DNA from: Hemerocallis citrina
Taxonomy: Eukaryota > Streptophyta > Magnoliopsida > Asparagales > Asphodelaceae
Direction of reading: 5' to 3'
Assembly (NCBI GenBank): GCA_017893485.1
Contig: CM030366.1
Span: forward strand, 184,743,947 to 184,807,946
DNA: 64,000 nucleotides
Shown: positions 34,468-47,424 of the stretch, one piece after another
Numbering within the stretch: position 1 is the first letter of the stretch
Layout of the letters: every line of letters starts with the position of its first letter
Position numbers and translations under genes: made by a program
The notes under the pieces: generated by a model
Database searches by the model: none
What the model saw: the letters and a program-made list of their open reading frames with translations, nothing else
What the model was told of the DNA's origin: nothing

Positions 34468-37400
34468 CTAGACCAACGAATCGAGACGCCTCTTGCTGAC
34501 CGTGGCCCCAACCGAAGCGCCACTAGACGAAGTAGCCACTCCACTTTGAGCGTCCGCCGAACTCCGCCTAACGGCAGGCGAACGAGTCGCGAGCTCATAA
34601 AATGAGATTCCCCTCTCACTCTCTTCGCGAGTACACGACATGCTTCTGACGTTAATTCGTTCAGGCTGAGGTTTGAGTCGGGCCACTTCCTCCTCGAGCT
34701 CAACGATTCGATCCTTCAGAGTAGCGTCCTTCACAACTATTTTGAAACGAGGAAGTTGAGCGGATCCGGCAGCTCCAGAGCTGTCGGCTGTAATTCGACG
34801 AAGATGGGTCACTTCGATGCTTTTGTCGAATGTAACCCTCCTCAGCTCGTCAACCTTCGCCGTCAACTCGCCGCGCTCGACCATCAACTTACCCACCGCT
34901 GAAGCTAACTCCTCTTCCTTCGCTAAATTTTTTTCTTCTGCTATCTTTAGGTGATGAACCTCCACCAGTAGTTCGCCTTTCTCCTTCTCAACGTCAAACA
35001 TCGTCTTCCTAAGCAACTCCACCTCTCCTTCAAGACGAACCTCGCGAGATCGCTTCCGTAGTTGTTTCAACTCGGAGAAATACTCCCTCGACGTTGCCTT
35101 GAGATCCTCTAGATCAAACTCGCTCTTAAGGAAACACTCTCGGCTACTGGAGAGGGCCAGCTTCGCTGCTTTCAAGTCAGCGCGGAGACGAGAGGTTTCG
35201 GCCGATGAACTCGACTCGACAGCCTGAAAAACGAAGGCATATCAACACGAAGAACAAGAGGCGGTGCCCAACACTTAGCCAAATCTTAAGACAACTATTT
35301 TCAAGATTCAAAAAAGACTTCAACACTTAGCGAGTTTACCAAAAACCAAATTTTTATTGATACCAAAAAGCGGTGGCCAGTCCGCTACAAGGCAGTACAA
35401 GAAAAGAAATTTTTTTTTTTTTTTTTACTACAAGAGCAAGAAGATCAAGGGGCCACCTTGGGCGGTAGTTCTGAAACAGGCACCTCGGTAGATGACCCCT
35501 CGTCCTCCTCCGCTTTGCCCTGGGAGTCGGTTACGACCTGGTTACCACCTTCTTCTGCCACCACAGCCTCGAGGTCGGCAAGAACATCAACGCCTTGTGG
35601 CTCGTCCCCCTCCTCTCCTTCGTCCTATTCCTCTTCCTCTTCGGCTTCTTCCTAGGCACCAGGCCACAGCCTGTACCTCGACCTGTCGAAGTCGGGAACT
35701 CGAGCCTCAACGTGATCGAGCGCTCTAGCATAAGACAACTCCATGTTTGCCGCCATGTGCTTCTTAGCCTCGGCCTCGATCTCCACCCTCGCCTTCTCCA
35801 CGGCCTCGGCTTGTTGCAGCTTCACTGCCTCCAAAGCCCTCGCCGCTGTGGCCCTTTCCTCGACTGCCTTTGCGACCTCTGAAGCAAGCTTCTCCTTCGC
35901 TTGCGCCAAAGTCGCCTCAAGGTCAGCGACCTGGGCCGCCAGAGCATCCGAGCGATGCTGCTCTGCTTCGAGCTGCTTCACGGCCCTCGCCCTCTCCGCT
36001 CGGTCTTTGTTGCTGAGGGCCTTTAGCTCCCTCTCTTGCTCGGCATGCTCCTCGAGAAGATGTCCGAAGTGGCAAGTAGCCTGCACGGAGAGGTGGTTAG
36101 AACACAACAAAAACTGAGCTAAAGACTTAGAAAATTTTTAAGAAAAATTTGAAACAGCAAGGAAAACTTACCAACACAAGCGACCAAGCTACCTCGAGAG
36201 CGTCGTCGCCGGTCGTCCCCACCTTCAGGACGGCTAGGTCCTTCGGGGTCGGGAGGTGGCGAACAGCTTGCATGCTCATCCCCGAGTCCCCTAAGAAGCC
36301 GTCGTGGTTCTTCACCCGCCAATCAGGAATGAACAGCTTCTTGTGAGCCTCGGTCAGTATCGCCTCGGCCTGCTCGATCACGGGTGGGGCCTCAAGCGCC
36401 AGCACCGCCGCGACGGAGAAGCCCTCACCTACAGGGGCAGAGAGGGTCGGCTGGACAACAACTGCCAAGGACGGCTCCCAAGAAGAAGTGGTGACGACTA
36501 CCGAAGGTGCCTTGGTGGGTCGGCCAGACGAGGGACCCGTGCTCGTCCTCTTCCTCTTCATGCCGTCGGCGGCTTTGCTTCGTTCAGCCATCATACCCTT
36601 GAAGTCCATGTTTGGAGCCTCTGTCCAAGTGAAAGGTAAAACTAGTTAGAAAAATGCATACAAGGCATCCAAGAAAGTAAAGCAGAAAGATAGAGATTTC
36701 AGAAGCATACTCGGGTCGATCGTATTAAGGACCGACCCGTGCAACACCTCCTCGGTCATCTCCCTCCAACTCAACATCGGAAGACCGATTAGCTTCGCTA
36801 CCACCTCTGCCTTGGCCTTCGCATACTTTGGCACCTCTTCCTTCCACCGGGTCGGGAAGTCCCACGCCGAAGGGCTCTTGATCAGAAAAAACTTCCCCTT
36901 CCACGACTTTATCGAGTCGGGATTCTCTATCAGCTTAACTCCTTTCCGAGGCGATAGATAGTATCGAGCCTCGAGCTTGCTCATCCTGTTGATTTGGTAT
37001 AAACTTCGGAGGATGACGAGCTCCGGCTCGACTTTGGCTGTTCGGCATTGCAGCAGAAAACCGAGCACGTGGCGCCACGTGTTTGGCATGAGCTGTATGG
37101 GGCACAGCCCATACCACTGAAGGACTACCGTCACGAAGGGATGGAGGAGGAAGTGCAGGCTGGCGTTCAACTCGTCGAAGGCGAAGACGCATGTGTTCGG
37201 TGGGAAGACGGTGTTCGCTCGCACCCCGGGGCCGGGGAGAACCAGTGTGTACTCCTGGGTAATGGCGAAACCCTTCCTAGTCCGGAGTAGGTCCCGCTCC
37301 GACAGAACCGAGGGGATGTCGTCCACCTCGGCGACCTCCCTCGGATCGTTCTCCTCGTAGGTCTCCGAACAACCAATGACAGCCTTAGCCAGCAGCTCGC

Positions 37401-37647
37401 CGCTGTACTGCCTTATCCCTCCATGTCCGGACAATACGGTTGGTAACCGACCCATTGTGCTCGCTCGTTTCTCAGTCTCCACCACCGTCTCGACGACCGA
37501 AGACCGGACCACTTCCTTCCCCTTCTCCTCGGCCACAGACAACCCTACTATCTCCTTCCCCTTCCTTCGGCTTACCACTTCTCTCTCTTCCTCAGCATTC
37601 CGACCCCCCGAGGATGATGCCTCACTACCCGAGGATACCCGTGACAT
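34468..37647 (-). CDS. antisense gene of element B (Transposase_28-like plus coiled coil), 4 exons, damaged
   Basis: Proposed exons on the minus strand are 36711-37647, 36172-36620, 35457-36080 and 34468-35223, with GT-AG introns of 90, 91 and 233 bp in phases 1, 0, 0; 922 codons. Exon 1 resembles the 'putative gypsy type transposon' domain (PF04195-like): LLHPFVTVVLQWYGLCPIQL, PNTWRHVLGFLLQC and KGKFFLIKSPSAWDFPTRW. Exon 2 is basic and then resembles a linker. Exons 3 and 4 are Glu/Lys/Arg-rich coiled coil (HLLEEHAEQERELKAL; LKDRIVELEEEVARLKPQ). Exon 3 has two TAG codons near 35650 in the acidic tail. A TATA box lies 211 bp upstream of the ATG. Extra ORFs, sense or antisense, are known in the Tat lineage; the function is not known. 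Confidence 0.72.
35370..35385. promoter_or_regulatory. conserved 16-bp box in antisense intron 3, element B
   Basis: GCGGTGGCCAGTCCGC, identical at 52859-52874 and 61022-61037. Its ends can pair (GCGG with CCGC). Role unknown. Confidence 0.6.
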
Positions 37648-37857
37648 CTCCTAGAATAAGTAACTGAAGTTAAATAAACTAACCTTTGATTTGACATCTA
37701 CGGTCGGAAAAAACTTCGCCAGAAATTGCTTGGCCTTCGCGATAGCTAGCACAACCGCCCTTGAGCTCAAATCTCCGCTAGCAGAACAACTCGAGAGCAA
37801 AAGTAAAATTTGAGAGTAAAAGTGAAAGAATGAGCTAAGGGGTGGGGGGGTGAGAAC

Positions 37858-37863
37858 TTATAG
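37858..37863 (-). promoter_or_regulatory. TATA box of the antisense gene, element B
   Basis: Minus-strand GGCTATAAGTTCTCACC, 211 bp upstream of the antisense ATG at 37647. The same TATA and CTCACCCC context is found in C. Confidence 0.6.
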
Positions 37864-37979
37864 CCAAAAGCGACAAAGGTTGGGCTTTTGTAATGCTTGG
37901 GGGCCCGTTAAGGGAGATGGAACGACAGAATGGGGAAAGCTGCAATGGTTCAGAAGAAGGTCGCGACGGTTTACTTAAC

Positions 37980-39000
37980 ATCGCAGTCCGGCAATCCGTA
38001 ACTTGCCGAGCCACCGAGGCACTCTGCCGAGCTACTGGGGCACCGACCTCCACATATGGAGAAAAATGCGGCCGAGCCACTTTCATCGTCAGATTGTCTC
38101 AAAATTCGTGTCCAAATATGATGAACGGCTCAGACCACGCCACGCCCACAAAACGACAAGATAACGTTTTCTCGTGATCTGAACCTCCAACTTCGAGATC
38201 CACGCCATGATGAGCGCTCCAGATCCAACCACGTATCTCAATGACTCATAACTTGCGAAGCCACTGAGGCACTCTGCCGAGCTACTGAGGCATCGACCTC
38301 CACATATGGAGAAAAATGCTGTCAAGCCACTTTCACCGTCAGATTGTCTCAAAGTTCGTGTCCAAATCTGATGAACGGCTCAGATCACGCCACGCCCACA
38401 AAACGACAAGATAACGTTTTCTCATGATCTGAACCTCCAACTTCGAGATCCGCGCCATGATGAGCGCCCCAGATCCAACCACGTGGCTCGAGACTCGTCC
38501 CGATCTACCGAGCCACCGGAGCACTCCACCGAGCTACCAAACAGCTTAGCCGAGCCACCGAGCTACTAAGGAACAGCTTAGCCGAGCCACCGAGCTACTA
38601 AGGAGCAGAGACCGAGCTACTGAGCCACCGAAGCACTATAGCCGAGCTACCGGGGCACCGACCTTCACATGTGAAGAAAAATGATGCCGAACCACTCTAG
38701 CTGTCGGATCGTTTCAAAATCACGCTAGAATATAATGAGCGGCTCAGATCACGCCGCGTCCACAAAATGACAAGATAGCATTTTCTCGTGATCTGAACCC
38801 CTTCTTCGTGATTCTCACCATGATGAATGCTCCAGATCTTACCACATAGCTCGGCAGCTCGCTACGCACCGAGCTACCGAGCTATCGAGGACGACTAGCC
38901 GAGCTACCGAGGCACCGACCTCCGCAAATGGAGAAATATGCTGCCGAGCTACTTCGGCCGTCCGATCCTCCAAAAATTCGCCCCCAACGCTGATGAAGGG
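37980..39000. repeat. ~250-bp tandem repeats of element B
   Basis: Repeats with CACAAAACGACAAGATAACG, TTTTCTCGTGATCTGAACC and a CCGAGCTACCGAGCCACCGA simple tract. Period about 255 bp in the two best copies (38085 and 38340). They lie upstream of the antisense gene and before the 3' LTR. ORFs inside the repeats are not taken as genes. Confidence 0.75.
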
Positions 39001-39458
39001 CCCAGATCACGCCACGTCATAAATTGGATTACAACATTAATTTTTATTTAAAAAATCGAATTATTTATCTAAAAATTGCGAAAAAATGATTAAAAATTTA
39101 GGAAAATTAATTAAAAATTCTAAAAAATAATTATAAATTCGGGAAAATATTTTTGAGCCCCTGGGTAAATAATTATTGCTTAGAATAGTTAATTAAGACT
39201 CCCGAACAACGAATCACCACTTTGCAAAATTAAGTAAAATTTCCAAAAAATAGATAAAAATTAAGAAAAATCCCCAAAGGTTCAAGAGAGCTCAAAAATA
39301 ACCTCGAGCATGCAACTAGCTCCAAAAATCACCATAATACCTCATGCAAAGATTCGACACCCCTTATTTGGACTCCGTTACAACTCCGCAAGCCATTAAA
39401 ACAGTAAAAATACTCCTCAAAGGCTGATTAAACTCAGTTTTCGGGAGTGGGAGGCTTG

Positions 39459-40028
39459 TGATATGGCTAAAAATAGGGTTAAATCGGAACCGTCTAAATC
39501 GGGCACGAATCTTAAAGATCAGGGGTAAAATGGTAATTTCACCTACAAACAGGTCTGAAGTAGGTACTGGATCTTTTTTCCAAAGGCCCAATAACCCACG
39601 AACGGATCCATCTCAACTGGATACGAGTTTCAATCCGCAAGAAACCTGGTCCTGCTGGGTAGAATTAGGGTTTATGATTATACCTAATCAACGGCCCTGA
39701 TTCACTTCTATCCATTCACTGGGAAGTAGGGATTTGATCTTATCCCGAAACTGGTCCCTAAGGCGGCTATAAATACCCCCTATCCCCCACCATTAACAGG
39801 TAATCAATCTTTTGCCAGTAAAAGCTCATTCATAATCTTTCTGATTACCGACTTGAGCGTCGGAGGGTGCGTCGCCGGGATCAACCCCGGTGTTTTGCAC
39901 TTTTTGCAGGTTAACGGCAGGAGATCACTGTCAAACTCCGGCGGAAAGGTTTTAGGTTTGACTATTCGACATCCCAGAGAATCCATAAATTCTATCTGTT
40001 TGCCCCCACACCAGATTTAGCGATAACA
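39459..40028 (+). repeat. 3' LTR of element B
   Basis: LTR of 570 bp from TGATATGG to CGATAACA, preceded by the purine tract GGGAGTGGGAGGCTTG. It is very similar to the 5' LTR of C. TATAAAT is at 39768-39774, and the CCGGG-ATCAA-CCCCGG stem-loop at 39875-39890. Confidence 0.88.
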
Positions 40029-40437
40029 AGAGCCAAGAGAGAGAGAGATAGTACTTCATTGAAGGAGAGATTGAGTGATTCTCTAATTCTAAACACCTAG
40101 TACTTGCTGGTGAGGCATGAGAGAGGGTCGTGGTGAGAATTGTAATATTCTTGTATTTTCTCTAGTTGAATAACATCTTGGGTTTCTTCTTCCCCGGATT
40201 AAGGCGAAAGCCCCAACCGGAACAAATTTGTGTGTGCATTGGTGTGTTTGGTATGATTTCATATGTACTTGGTGGTTTGTGTTGATTGCATCGAATAACT
40301 CAACAAGATCCTAAGAGGGGTTTTCGGTAGAAATCCATAACAATTGGTATCAGAGCTTCGGGTTCAAGAGTTTGTTCGAGTTCCTTGGAGATGATGGTAG
40401 ATCAGATCACAAAGATCAAACGGTTCAAAGGCAAGAT
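40029..40437 (+). mobile_element. Ty1/copia 5' end: LTR part, primer site, start of gag
   Basis: The LTR remnant ends ATAACA near 40342. TGGTATCAGAGC follows at 40345-40356, then an ATG at 40391 starting MMVDQITKIKRFKGK, typical of copia Gag. The left is cut by element B and the right by the LTR at 40438. Confidence 0.6.
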
Positions 40438-41864
40438 TGTAATGCCTCGAATTCTTACCTTAGTTTACCTTAGTTTGATGGTAAATTATAATGGAAATTA
40501 TGCAACAAAAGGTTTTGCTTATAAGTAAAAATAAACATAGATGACAATGAAAATAAACGCATGCATAAGAAATGTTTAGTAGCTTAACAAGAAATGTTTA
40601 GTAGCTTAACAATACATATGAATGAAGTCGTAAATGAGCAAATGAGTATTTGGGTATTTCATGAATACAAGTTCACACTTGTACTTGTCTAAAAACATAA
40701 TATAGAAAAGCAGTTAAGAAATATGTATGAAAGATGTTCATACAATGAAGAAAGACTTTTTAGTACATATGGGTTTGTTATCATAAATAGAAGTGTTGTG
40801 CTTATGGGTTGTGCAAGTTAGTTTTCGTCGAAAATAAATGATTGGTAAGAAAAGACACTAGTTGGGCGTGTACTCACCTATTAAAGAGACACGTGCGGCG
40901 TCGTCTCGTCCGGAACACGTGCGGCGTCGTCTCGACTGTTAATTTCCGAGATTTAGTGATAAGAACAGGATGCAGATGCAAGTCACAAGTCCTGTCGGAA
41001 CTTAGGAGATAGACTCTTAAGTTTTAGTCTATGTTCTGGGTTATCAATATGAACAAGGAGCAAGAGTGTAACTCTAAGTCTCTTGGCGGAGTAGGGGTGG
41101 CCCTATCGATTCGCCTTATGTTCATGATAACTTTGGTAGGGGCAAGAGTGGAGAAGGACCATGATTCCGACAGAGCTGATGATCACCGGGCTGACCGGAA
41201 ATGGAGAGGAACCACGATCCTGTCCGAGTGGAGAAGGACCATGATCTAAATGAACAGAGTGATCACTGCCATTCAGAGTGGAGAAGAACCATGATCCGAC
41301 TGCAGGAGCGGGAATGGACCGCATGTACTGCAGACTCTACCAGTCACTAGACGAATGTCAGAAACAGAATAGAGTACAACAGTAGGATGCTTGGCGAGGG
41401 ATAAAACCCTATCATCTGGAGAATACAAACTCGATTTGGAGAGTATGTAGTATGGGATGCATACATTTTCAAATCAAGTTTGCATTAGATTAAGAGCATG
41501 GTGTGCATATGAGTTGTACATTAGAATCTAGATCATGGCATACACCGATATTTAAGTTTGTATGACCTTCACATTTTTTTTCTTCTGCATCAAATATTGA
41601 TTGTTGAGGATTTTGGAGATTGTGGATATCATCCGCATTGCGTTATTTGTATGCAACTGACGTGCCCACAGTTTGCTAATTGTAGGATTGCTGATCGAGG
41701 AGTAGGGGACTCGAGCTGCGGAAAGCATCCATGTGGAGGATATAGTTTTCTTGTGCAATGTAAGTTTCTAATTTCCTGTAGTTTTCCTGTGTTGTGTACT
41801 CATTGAAGTAAAGATTCTGGGTAAGTGTCACGAGCTTCTAGTGTGTGGAATTCGGGGCGCTACA
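40438..41864 (+). mobile_element. isolated 1.4 kb LTR (Tekay-like)
   Basis: The stretch starts TGTAATGCCTCGAATTCTTA and ends AATTCGGGGCGCTACA, an inverted-end form common for chromovirus LTRs. Positions 41145-41300 hold three imperfect copies of GAGTGGAGAAGGACCATGAT. Flanks AAGAT and GCTAA do not match, so a simple solo LTR is not proven; the flank may be deleted. Confidence 0.6.
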
Positions 41865-44356
41865 GCTAAACTTATCAGATATATGAAAGTTATTGTGTCT
41901 GTGACAGGGGAGTATGTTTTCTCATAATGAAACTCAGGTTTCGGCTAGAAATCTTGTGCCACAAGTTGTGCTTTATATCTAATAATTTCATTACTTTCAT
42001 TTCTTTTTCTTACAAATACTCATTTGTAACTTATATGGTTAACATATTTTGGGCTTGGTATTATTGGTCCAAATATACCATGTTTATTGAGAGACTATAA
42101 TTCTGCCTTGATGACATTTTTCCATTTTGACCAATCTGCTCTTTGTCGACATTCATTTATAGTACATAGTTCGGTATCATCATTATCATTGTCCTTTGAT
42201 ATTTTTGTAGCTACAACATATGTATATATGTCATTGACGATTGTATCTTTTTTATCCCTCATCTCTCTTGAATTAGTGTAACGTACAAATATCTCTTTAT
42301 TATTAAGTACCTTTGTCTCTTCAGGGACTTCAAAGTCTCATCAGGGACTTGTGTCTTTTCCAAGATAATAACTTCTTCTGAAGTTTTAGAGAGTGGTTTT
42401 TTGCATGACCTCTTTTTGAGTGAAATGACGAACCTCTTCAAGAGTATTAATTAGGCATGTTTTCTCATTTCTCATTTTCCGAGGAGCAGAGTCTTTTGAA
42501 CCTATACGTCTGCCATGTTTTGGCGTGATTTCGATTATTTGCTGCCATATTTGAATTTTGTCCTACAGGGACAATTACTCTTGCAGGTACATGTATAGCT
42601 GGTACATGTGACTTGGTCACTTTCACTGCATCATTAAATGCATCGGGTAATCTGTTTGCAATTTCTTATAAGTGCAATACTTTATGTACTTCATTCTCTC
42701 ATTGTGAAGTACTGGATCTAGATGAGACAGAGTGGAAGTATTCCACGTTAATTCTCGTTGTTCTTCTGGAACGGATTATTTTGTAGAAACAATGTGTTCT
42801 TCAGGAACTTTCTTATCTCTCCCTAATGATGGCAATACTGTCTCATCAAAGTGACAATCTGCAAAACATGCAGTAAACACATCTCCTGTCATTAGTCCTA
42901 AATACCGAATACTAGAGGGTGTGTCAAAACCGACATAAATCCCCAATATTTGTTGAGTCATTTCAAAACGATGTGGAGGCAGAATAGGAACTTGAACTGT
43001 ACAACCAAATTTATGCAAATGAGATATATTCGGCTGATTACCTATCACAAGTTATGCAGGAGAGAATTGTGATAGGTTATGGGCCTAAATCTTATAAGCA
43101 TTGGTGAATGCAATACATCATGTTCCCAAGTATTAACAGACATTATAAACTGTATTAGTAAAGGTCTGATAATAGCTTAAAGACGCTTAATCAAGGATTC
43201 AGCTAAGCCATGCTATGTATCAACATGTGGAACGAGATGTTCAACATCAATCCATACCCATGAACAATAATTATCAAAAACTTGAGATGTGAATTCAGCA
43301 TATTAAGTCTAGCTGGTCAGGAAAATGAACTTTTAGTTTTATGATTTGAGTTAGTAGACTAGAAAAAGTTGTATTCCTAGTAGAAAGTAGGCAAACATTG
43401 GATCAACGAGTAAAGGCATCAGTTAGGACAATGAAATATCTAAAAGGTCCACTAGGAGGATTTATAAGGCCACAAATATCACCTTGTATCCTCTTGAGAA
43501 ATGACGGCGATTCAGATGCTATTTCAAGAAAAGAGGGTTTCGTGATGTGTTACCTTGTGAACATGGATACATAAGTACCCACTATGTAACGTCAATTGAT
43601 AGTCTGCTAAGAGATGTCCATATGAGTTATCTATTATTCTTCTAAACATTGAAGTCTCAGGATGTCCTAACCTATCATGCGAAAGAGTTAAGATCTTAGG
43701 GTCACTAAATTTTAAGCTTGATTTAAGCTTCTGCCTTGGCTTGAGCTTCTGGCTCATAACAGAGTGTGATTCAACATTCGAAATTCTTGTGCAGTATAGA
43801 CCCAAGGAGAATGCACTTAACTTTTCTATTGTGAGTTTCTGACTTCCAACACTAGTAACGATACATAAGAATTCTTTTTTATCTTCACTTATAGTTCCTA
43901 TGTGGTAGCCATTCATTCTGATATATTTGAAACTAAGCAAATATCTTCGGGAATTACCGAATTACTGGAGAACAAAGCATATTTAATGAATATATGGATA
44001 CCATTTATTAACATGTCCAATTATTTTTACATTCAATTATTTTTACATGTCTAATTATGGTGGATACTTTGCATAAATTCAACACAAACTCTGAGAATTT
44101 TTTTAAAAAATTTCAGTATAGTATGTGTTGTGTCACTGCTTACTAGACATAGATTATCTTCAGTTTCATACATTATATGATCCATACATTTTAAACAAGA
44201 CAAAAAATAACAAATTACTTACGTAGAAAAAATAACTTGACCATTCAAAGTAACGATAATATCTTAACATGAAATGTGAAATAAAAAACAAACAATTCTC
44301 CCAAAACATCATCGATTATACCGAACTGAAATAATTCAAAAAAAAACTAAAACTGT
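41865..44356 (-). pseudogene. decayed Ty1/copia polyprotein
   Basis: Minus-strand fragments occur in copia order. The GAG-pre-integrase is at about 43524-43940 (LSHDRLGHPETSMFRRII). Integrase core pieces are near 43200 (VEHLVPHVDTQHGLAESLI). The integrase C-terminal part is at 42776-43048 (PNISHLHKFGCTVQVPILPP, YVGFDTPSSIRYLGLMTGD). A linker is at about 42400-42700. Reverse transcriptase is absent because the copy ends at the 1.4 kb LTR. Stops and frameshifts are frequent. Confidence 0.8.
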
Positions 44357-44918
44357 TGATATGGCTAAAAATAGGGTTAAATCGGAACCGTCCAAATCGG
44401 GCACGAATCTTAAAGCTTAGGGGTAAAATGGTAATTTCACCTACAAGCGGGTCCGGGATGGGTTCTGGGTCTTTTTTACAAAATCCCAATAACCCACGAA
44501 TGGATTCGCCTCAACTGGGTGCGGGTCCCAACCCACAAGAAACCCAGTCCAACTGGATAGAATTAGGGTTTCTGATTCTATTTGATCAACGACCCTGATT
44601 CACTCTATCCTTTCACTGGGAATTAGGGATTTTATTCCTAAACTGGTCCCAAAGGCGGCTATAAATACCCCCATCCACCACCAGTAAGAGGTAATCAATC
44701 TTTTGCCAATAAAAGCTCATTCATAATCTTTCTGATTACTGACTTGAGTGTCGGAGGGTGCGTCGCCGGGATCAACCCGGTGTTTCGCACTTTTTGCAGG
44801 TGAACGGTGGGAGTCAACGGTCAAACTCCGGCGAAAAGGTCTCAGGTTTGGCTATTCGGTTTCCCTAAGAATCCACAAATTATATCTGTTTGCCCCCCCA
44901 CCAGATTTAGCGGTAACA
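44357..44918 (+). repeat. 5' LTR of element C
   Basis: LTR of 562 bp, TGATATGG to CGGTAACA. TATAAAT is at 44660-44666, followed by GGTAATCAATC. The CCGGG-ATCAA-CCCGG stem-loop is at 44766-44780. Confidence 0.9.
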
Positions 44919-44919
44919 G

Positions 44920-44939
44920 ATTGGCGCCTTCTGTGGGAA
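44920..44939 (+). promoter_or_regulatory. primer binding site of element C
   Basis: ATTGGCGCCTTCTGTGGGAA just inside the LTR. Tat-type form; primer tRNA not assigned. Confidence 0.75.
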
Positions 44940-44989
44940 ACCACGAATAGCAATCCTTCCTCTTCCCTTGGTTAAGATCACCTCCAGCC

Positions 44990-47421
44990 ATGCCTCCCCA
45001 AAAACTAAGATCCAGAGGTTCCAACCGTGGACCCACTCCTCCTCAACCACAACAGGAGGTCCTCCTCCAAACCGTCCAACAGCAGGGGCAACTTCCACCT
45101 CAGCCTGATCAGCCCCTGCAGCAGGAGCAACCTCATCTTCAGAACCTTCAATCCCAAAGGGCTCCGCTCGGGCCCCAGAATGCCGGCACAGGGACCTCCC
45201 GTCCCAATCCTCAGAAGCAACCTCCTTATCGTGACCACGTCTCCATGCACAACCCCTTTACTGATTCGATGGCATCTCACAACCCCCGAGCTTCCGAAGA
45301 CCTCCGTAATATCCTTATCAATCGGCAGAAAGAAGAGGACCTTCGCCACCGTTTGGATGAAAGGCGGGCCCGTGAGGGAGCCTCCCGCCAAGAATGTCCA
45401 AATGAGCAATCTCCTCGTCGCTAAGACTATCGGAAGTCCCCACCTCACAGAAGACGGAGAGAGTCCCCTGAGCATTATAGAAGAAGACCTCGTTCTCCTG
45501 CTGGTCGACAACCCCGGGGGGATGATACCGCACCTATCAATCGTGCCGAATTTCAGCAATTCCAAGCAACCATCTTGCAAGCCCTCAACCTCCGACCTAA
45601 CAACAACAATGCTCAGAGGATCCCCACTCCTCCTCCGGTTCAAAGTCCTCGCCATCGGTCCTTAACTCCTCCCCCAGCTCCTAGCAACTGCCATCATGTT
45701 CCTAGTCCTCGTCAATCCCTGAGCTACCGTCGCCGTAGCCCCCACTTCCCTTCGTTCGAAGACGAGTCTAGAGACTCATTTGCCTACCGTCGAAGGGATG
45801 ATGATGCTGTCTATCGTCGTCTCTACGAGATGGAGAGGTGCCCCTGCCAACTAGATTAGGAAGAAGAGCTGAGAGGAAGGACCCTCCGTCCAAGCCGACC
45901 TCCTTTCTCTCGAACAATCATGGAGGCACCGGTTCCAATAGGCTTCAAGCCCCTGCAGTTCGAGACTTACTCAAGGGAGTCAGACCCCGGGGACCATATC
46001 GAGAGCTTCAAGACCCTTATGTTGATCCACCAAGCTTCCAATGCCCTACTGTGCAAAACCTTCCCAGATACTCTCAAGGGATCGGCCTGGGAATGGTACT
46101 CTCGCCTTGCCCATCCTCTATATTCTCCTTTGAACAATTTGAGACCCTCTTCGTCACCCACTTCGTGAGTAGCCGCCACACAGAAAAGACCAGTATTTCG
46201 CTACTCTACCTTAGCCAGAAGAAGGGTGAGAAGCTTAGGGACTATGTGAAAAGGTTCACCGCGGAAGCCAGGTCCATCGCTTCCCTCGACCAGTCGGTCG
46301 CTGCAGCAGCCTTCCAGTCAAATATCCTTAACTCAAGCCTTCGGTCCTCCCTAGCCAAGAAGCCCCCGCAAAACTTCTCCGACCTCCTTCTCAGAAGCGA
46401 GAAGTATATCCGGGATGAGGAAGCTGAGCATCGCCCCACATTTGAGGGGTCTTCCTCCGGGAACAAGAGAAAGGCAGCTAAAGAAGAGGGAGCTAAGAAG
46501 CTCCAGAAGGATAATGGGGGCCAGCGCCACCCACCTCCCAGATTCGAGAAGTTCACCCCTCTTAACGCCAACATTTCCACTATTCTCATGGAGGTTGAGA
46601 AGTAAGGGGTCCTGCCTCCTGCCCCGAAGATGAATACCCCCGGCAAGAAGAGGGACAAAGAAAAGTGGTGCCGATATCACCGGGACTATGGTCACGACAC
46701 CAATGATTGTCGGGCCCTGAAGAATGAAATTGAGGCCCTCATTCAAAGGGGGCAGTTGTCTAAATTCTTGAGAAAGGACCGAGTTGATCCTTCTCCTCCC
46801 CCCAGGGGGGATAATAAGCATCGTGAAAGGTGCGATGAGACTCCCGAGTTTGAAGAGGAACGCATTTTGCATCTCATTCATGGAGGCCCCATGGGAGGCA
46901 CCTCCAACTCCTCTCGAAAGGCTTTCATCAGGGAGGTTAACTCAGTACATAGCATGCCCCCTCCCAAAGGCCTCGGAGTACCGGTCACTTTTTCAGATGA
47001 AGACCTCGAGGGTGTTCGAACCCCACATTGTGACGCACTAGTCATCAACCTCCATGTGGCAAATTTCAAAGTGGAGAGGATTCTGGTCGACAATGGTAGC
47101 TCCGTTAACATTATCTTCCTCGCGGCTTTTCGAGGACTCAAGCTATCGCGTGACAGGCTCAAGCCCGCTGACTACACGCTCCATGGGTTCACGGGAGTGC
47201 CAATGACTATCGAAGGGGTAATCACCCTCGACGTAACCACTGGCAAAACTCCTACTACCTGTACGGAGGCGATGGACTTCATGGTCGTCGATGTCCCAGC
47301 TGCTTATAATGTGATTCTAGGCCGATCTGGCCTAGCTGCTCTAGAGGCCATCCCGTCGGCTTATCACCTCAAGATGAAGTTCCCCACCAGGGCAGGAGTA
47401 GGGGAAGTAAGAGGTAGTTAA
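44990..47421 (+). pseudogene. element C gag-protease
   Basis: Starts MPPQKLRSRGSNRGP with a Pro/Gln-rich N-terminus. The Gag core follows at about 45920-46600 (HIESFKTLMLIHQASNALLC, then QKKGEKLRDYVKRF). A zinc knuckle CRYHRDYGHDTNDC is near 46670. Protease [14 protein letters not shown] is near 47080, and YNVILGRSGL near 47310. Faults are a TAA at 45422, a TAG at 45857, a one-base shift near 46118, and stops at 46603 and 47419. Confidence 0.85.
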
Positions 47422-47424
47422 GAG

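Larger units (their letters stand above)
30187..40028 (+). mobile_element. Ty3/gypsy Tat-type element B, 3' part
   Basis: It begins inside the RT domain at the fusion with the Tekay half, and continues through dual RNase H, integrase, tandem repeats, an antisense gene and the 3' LTR. It is closely related to element C throughout. Its 5' LTR, gag, protease and first half of RT are missing. Confidence 0.88.

Noticed and set aside
45005..45655. 216-residue minus-strand ORF opposite element C gag
   Set aside because: It is antisense to the Pro/Gln-rich Gag N-terminus, has no domain, no promoter seen and no counterpart in B or D.
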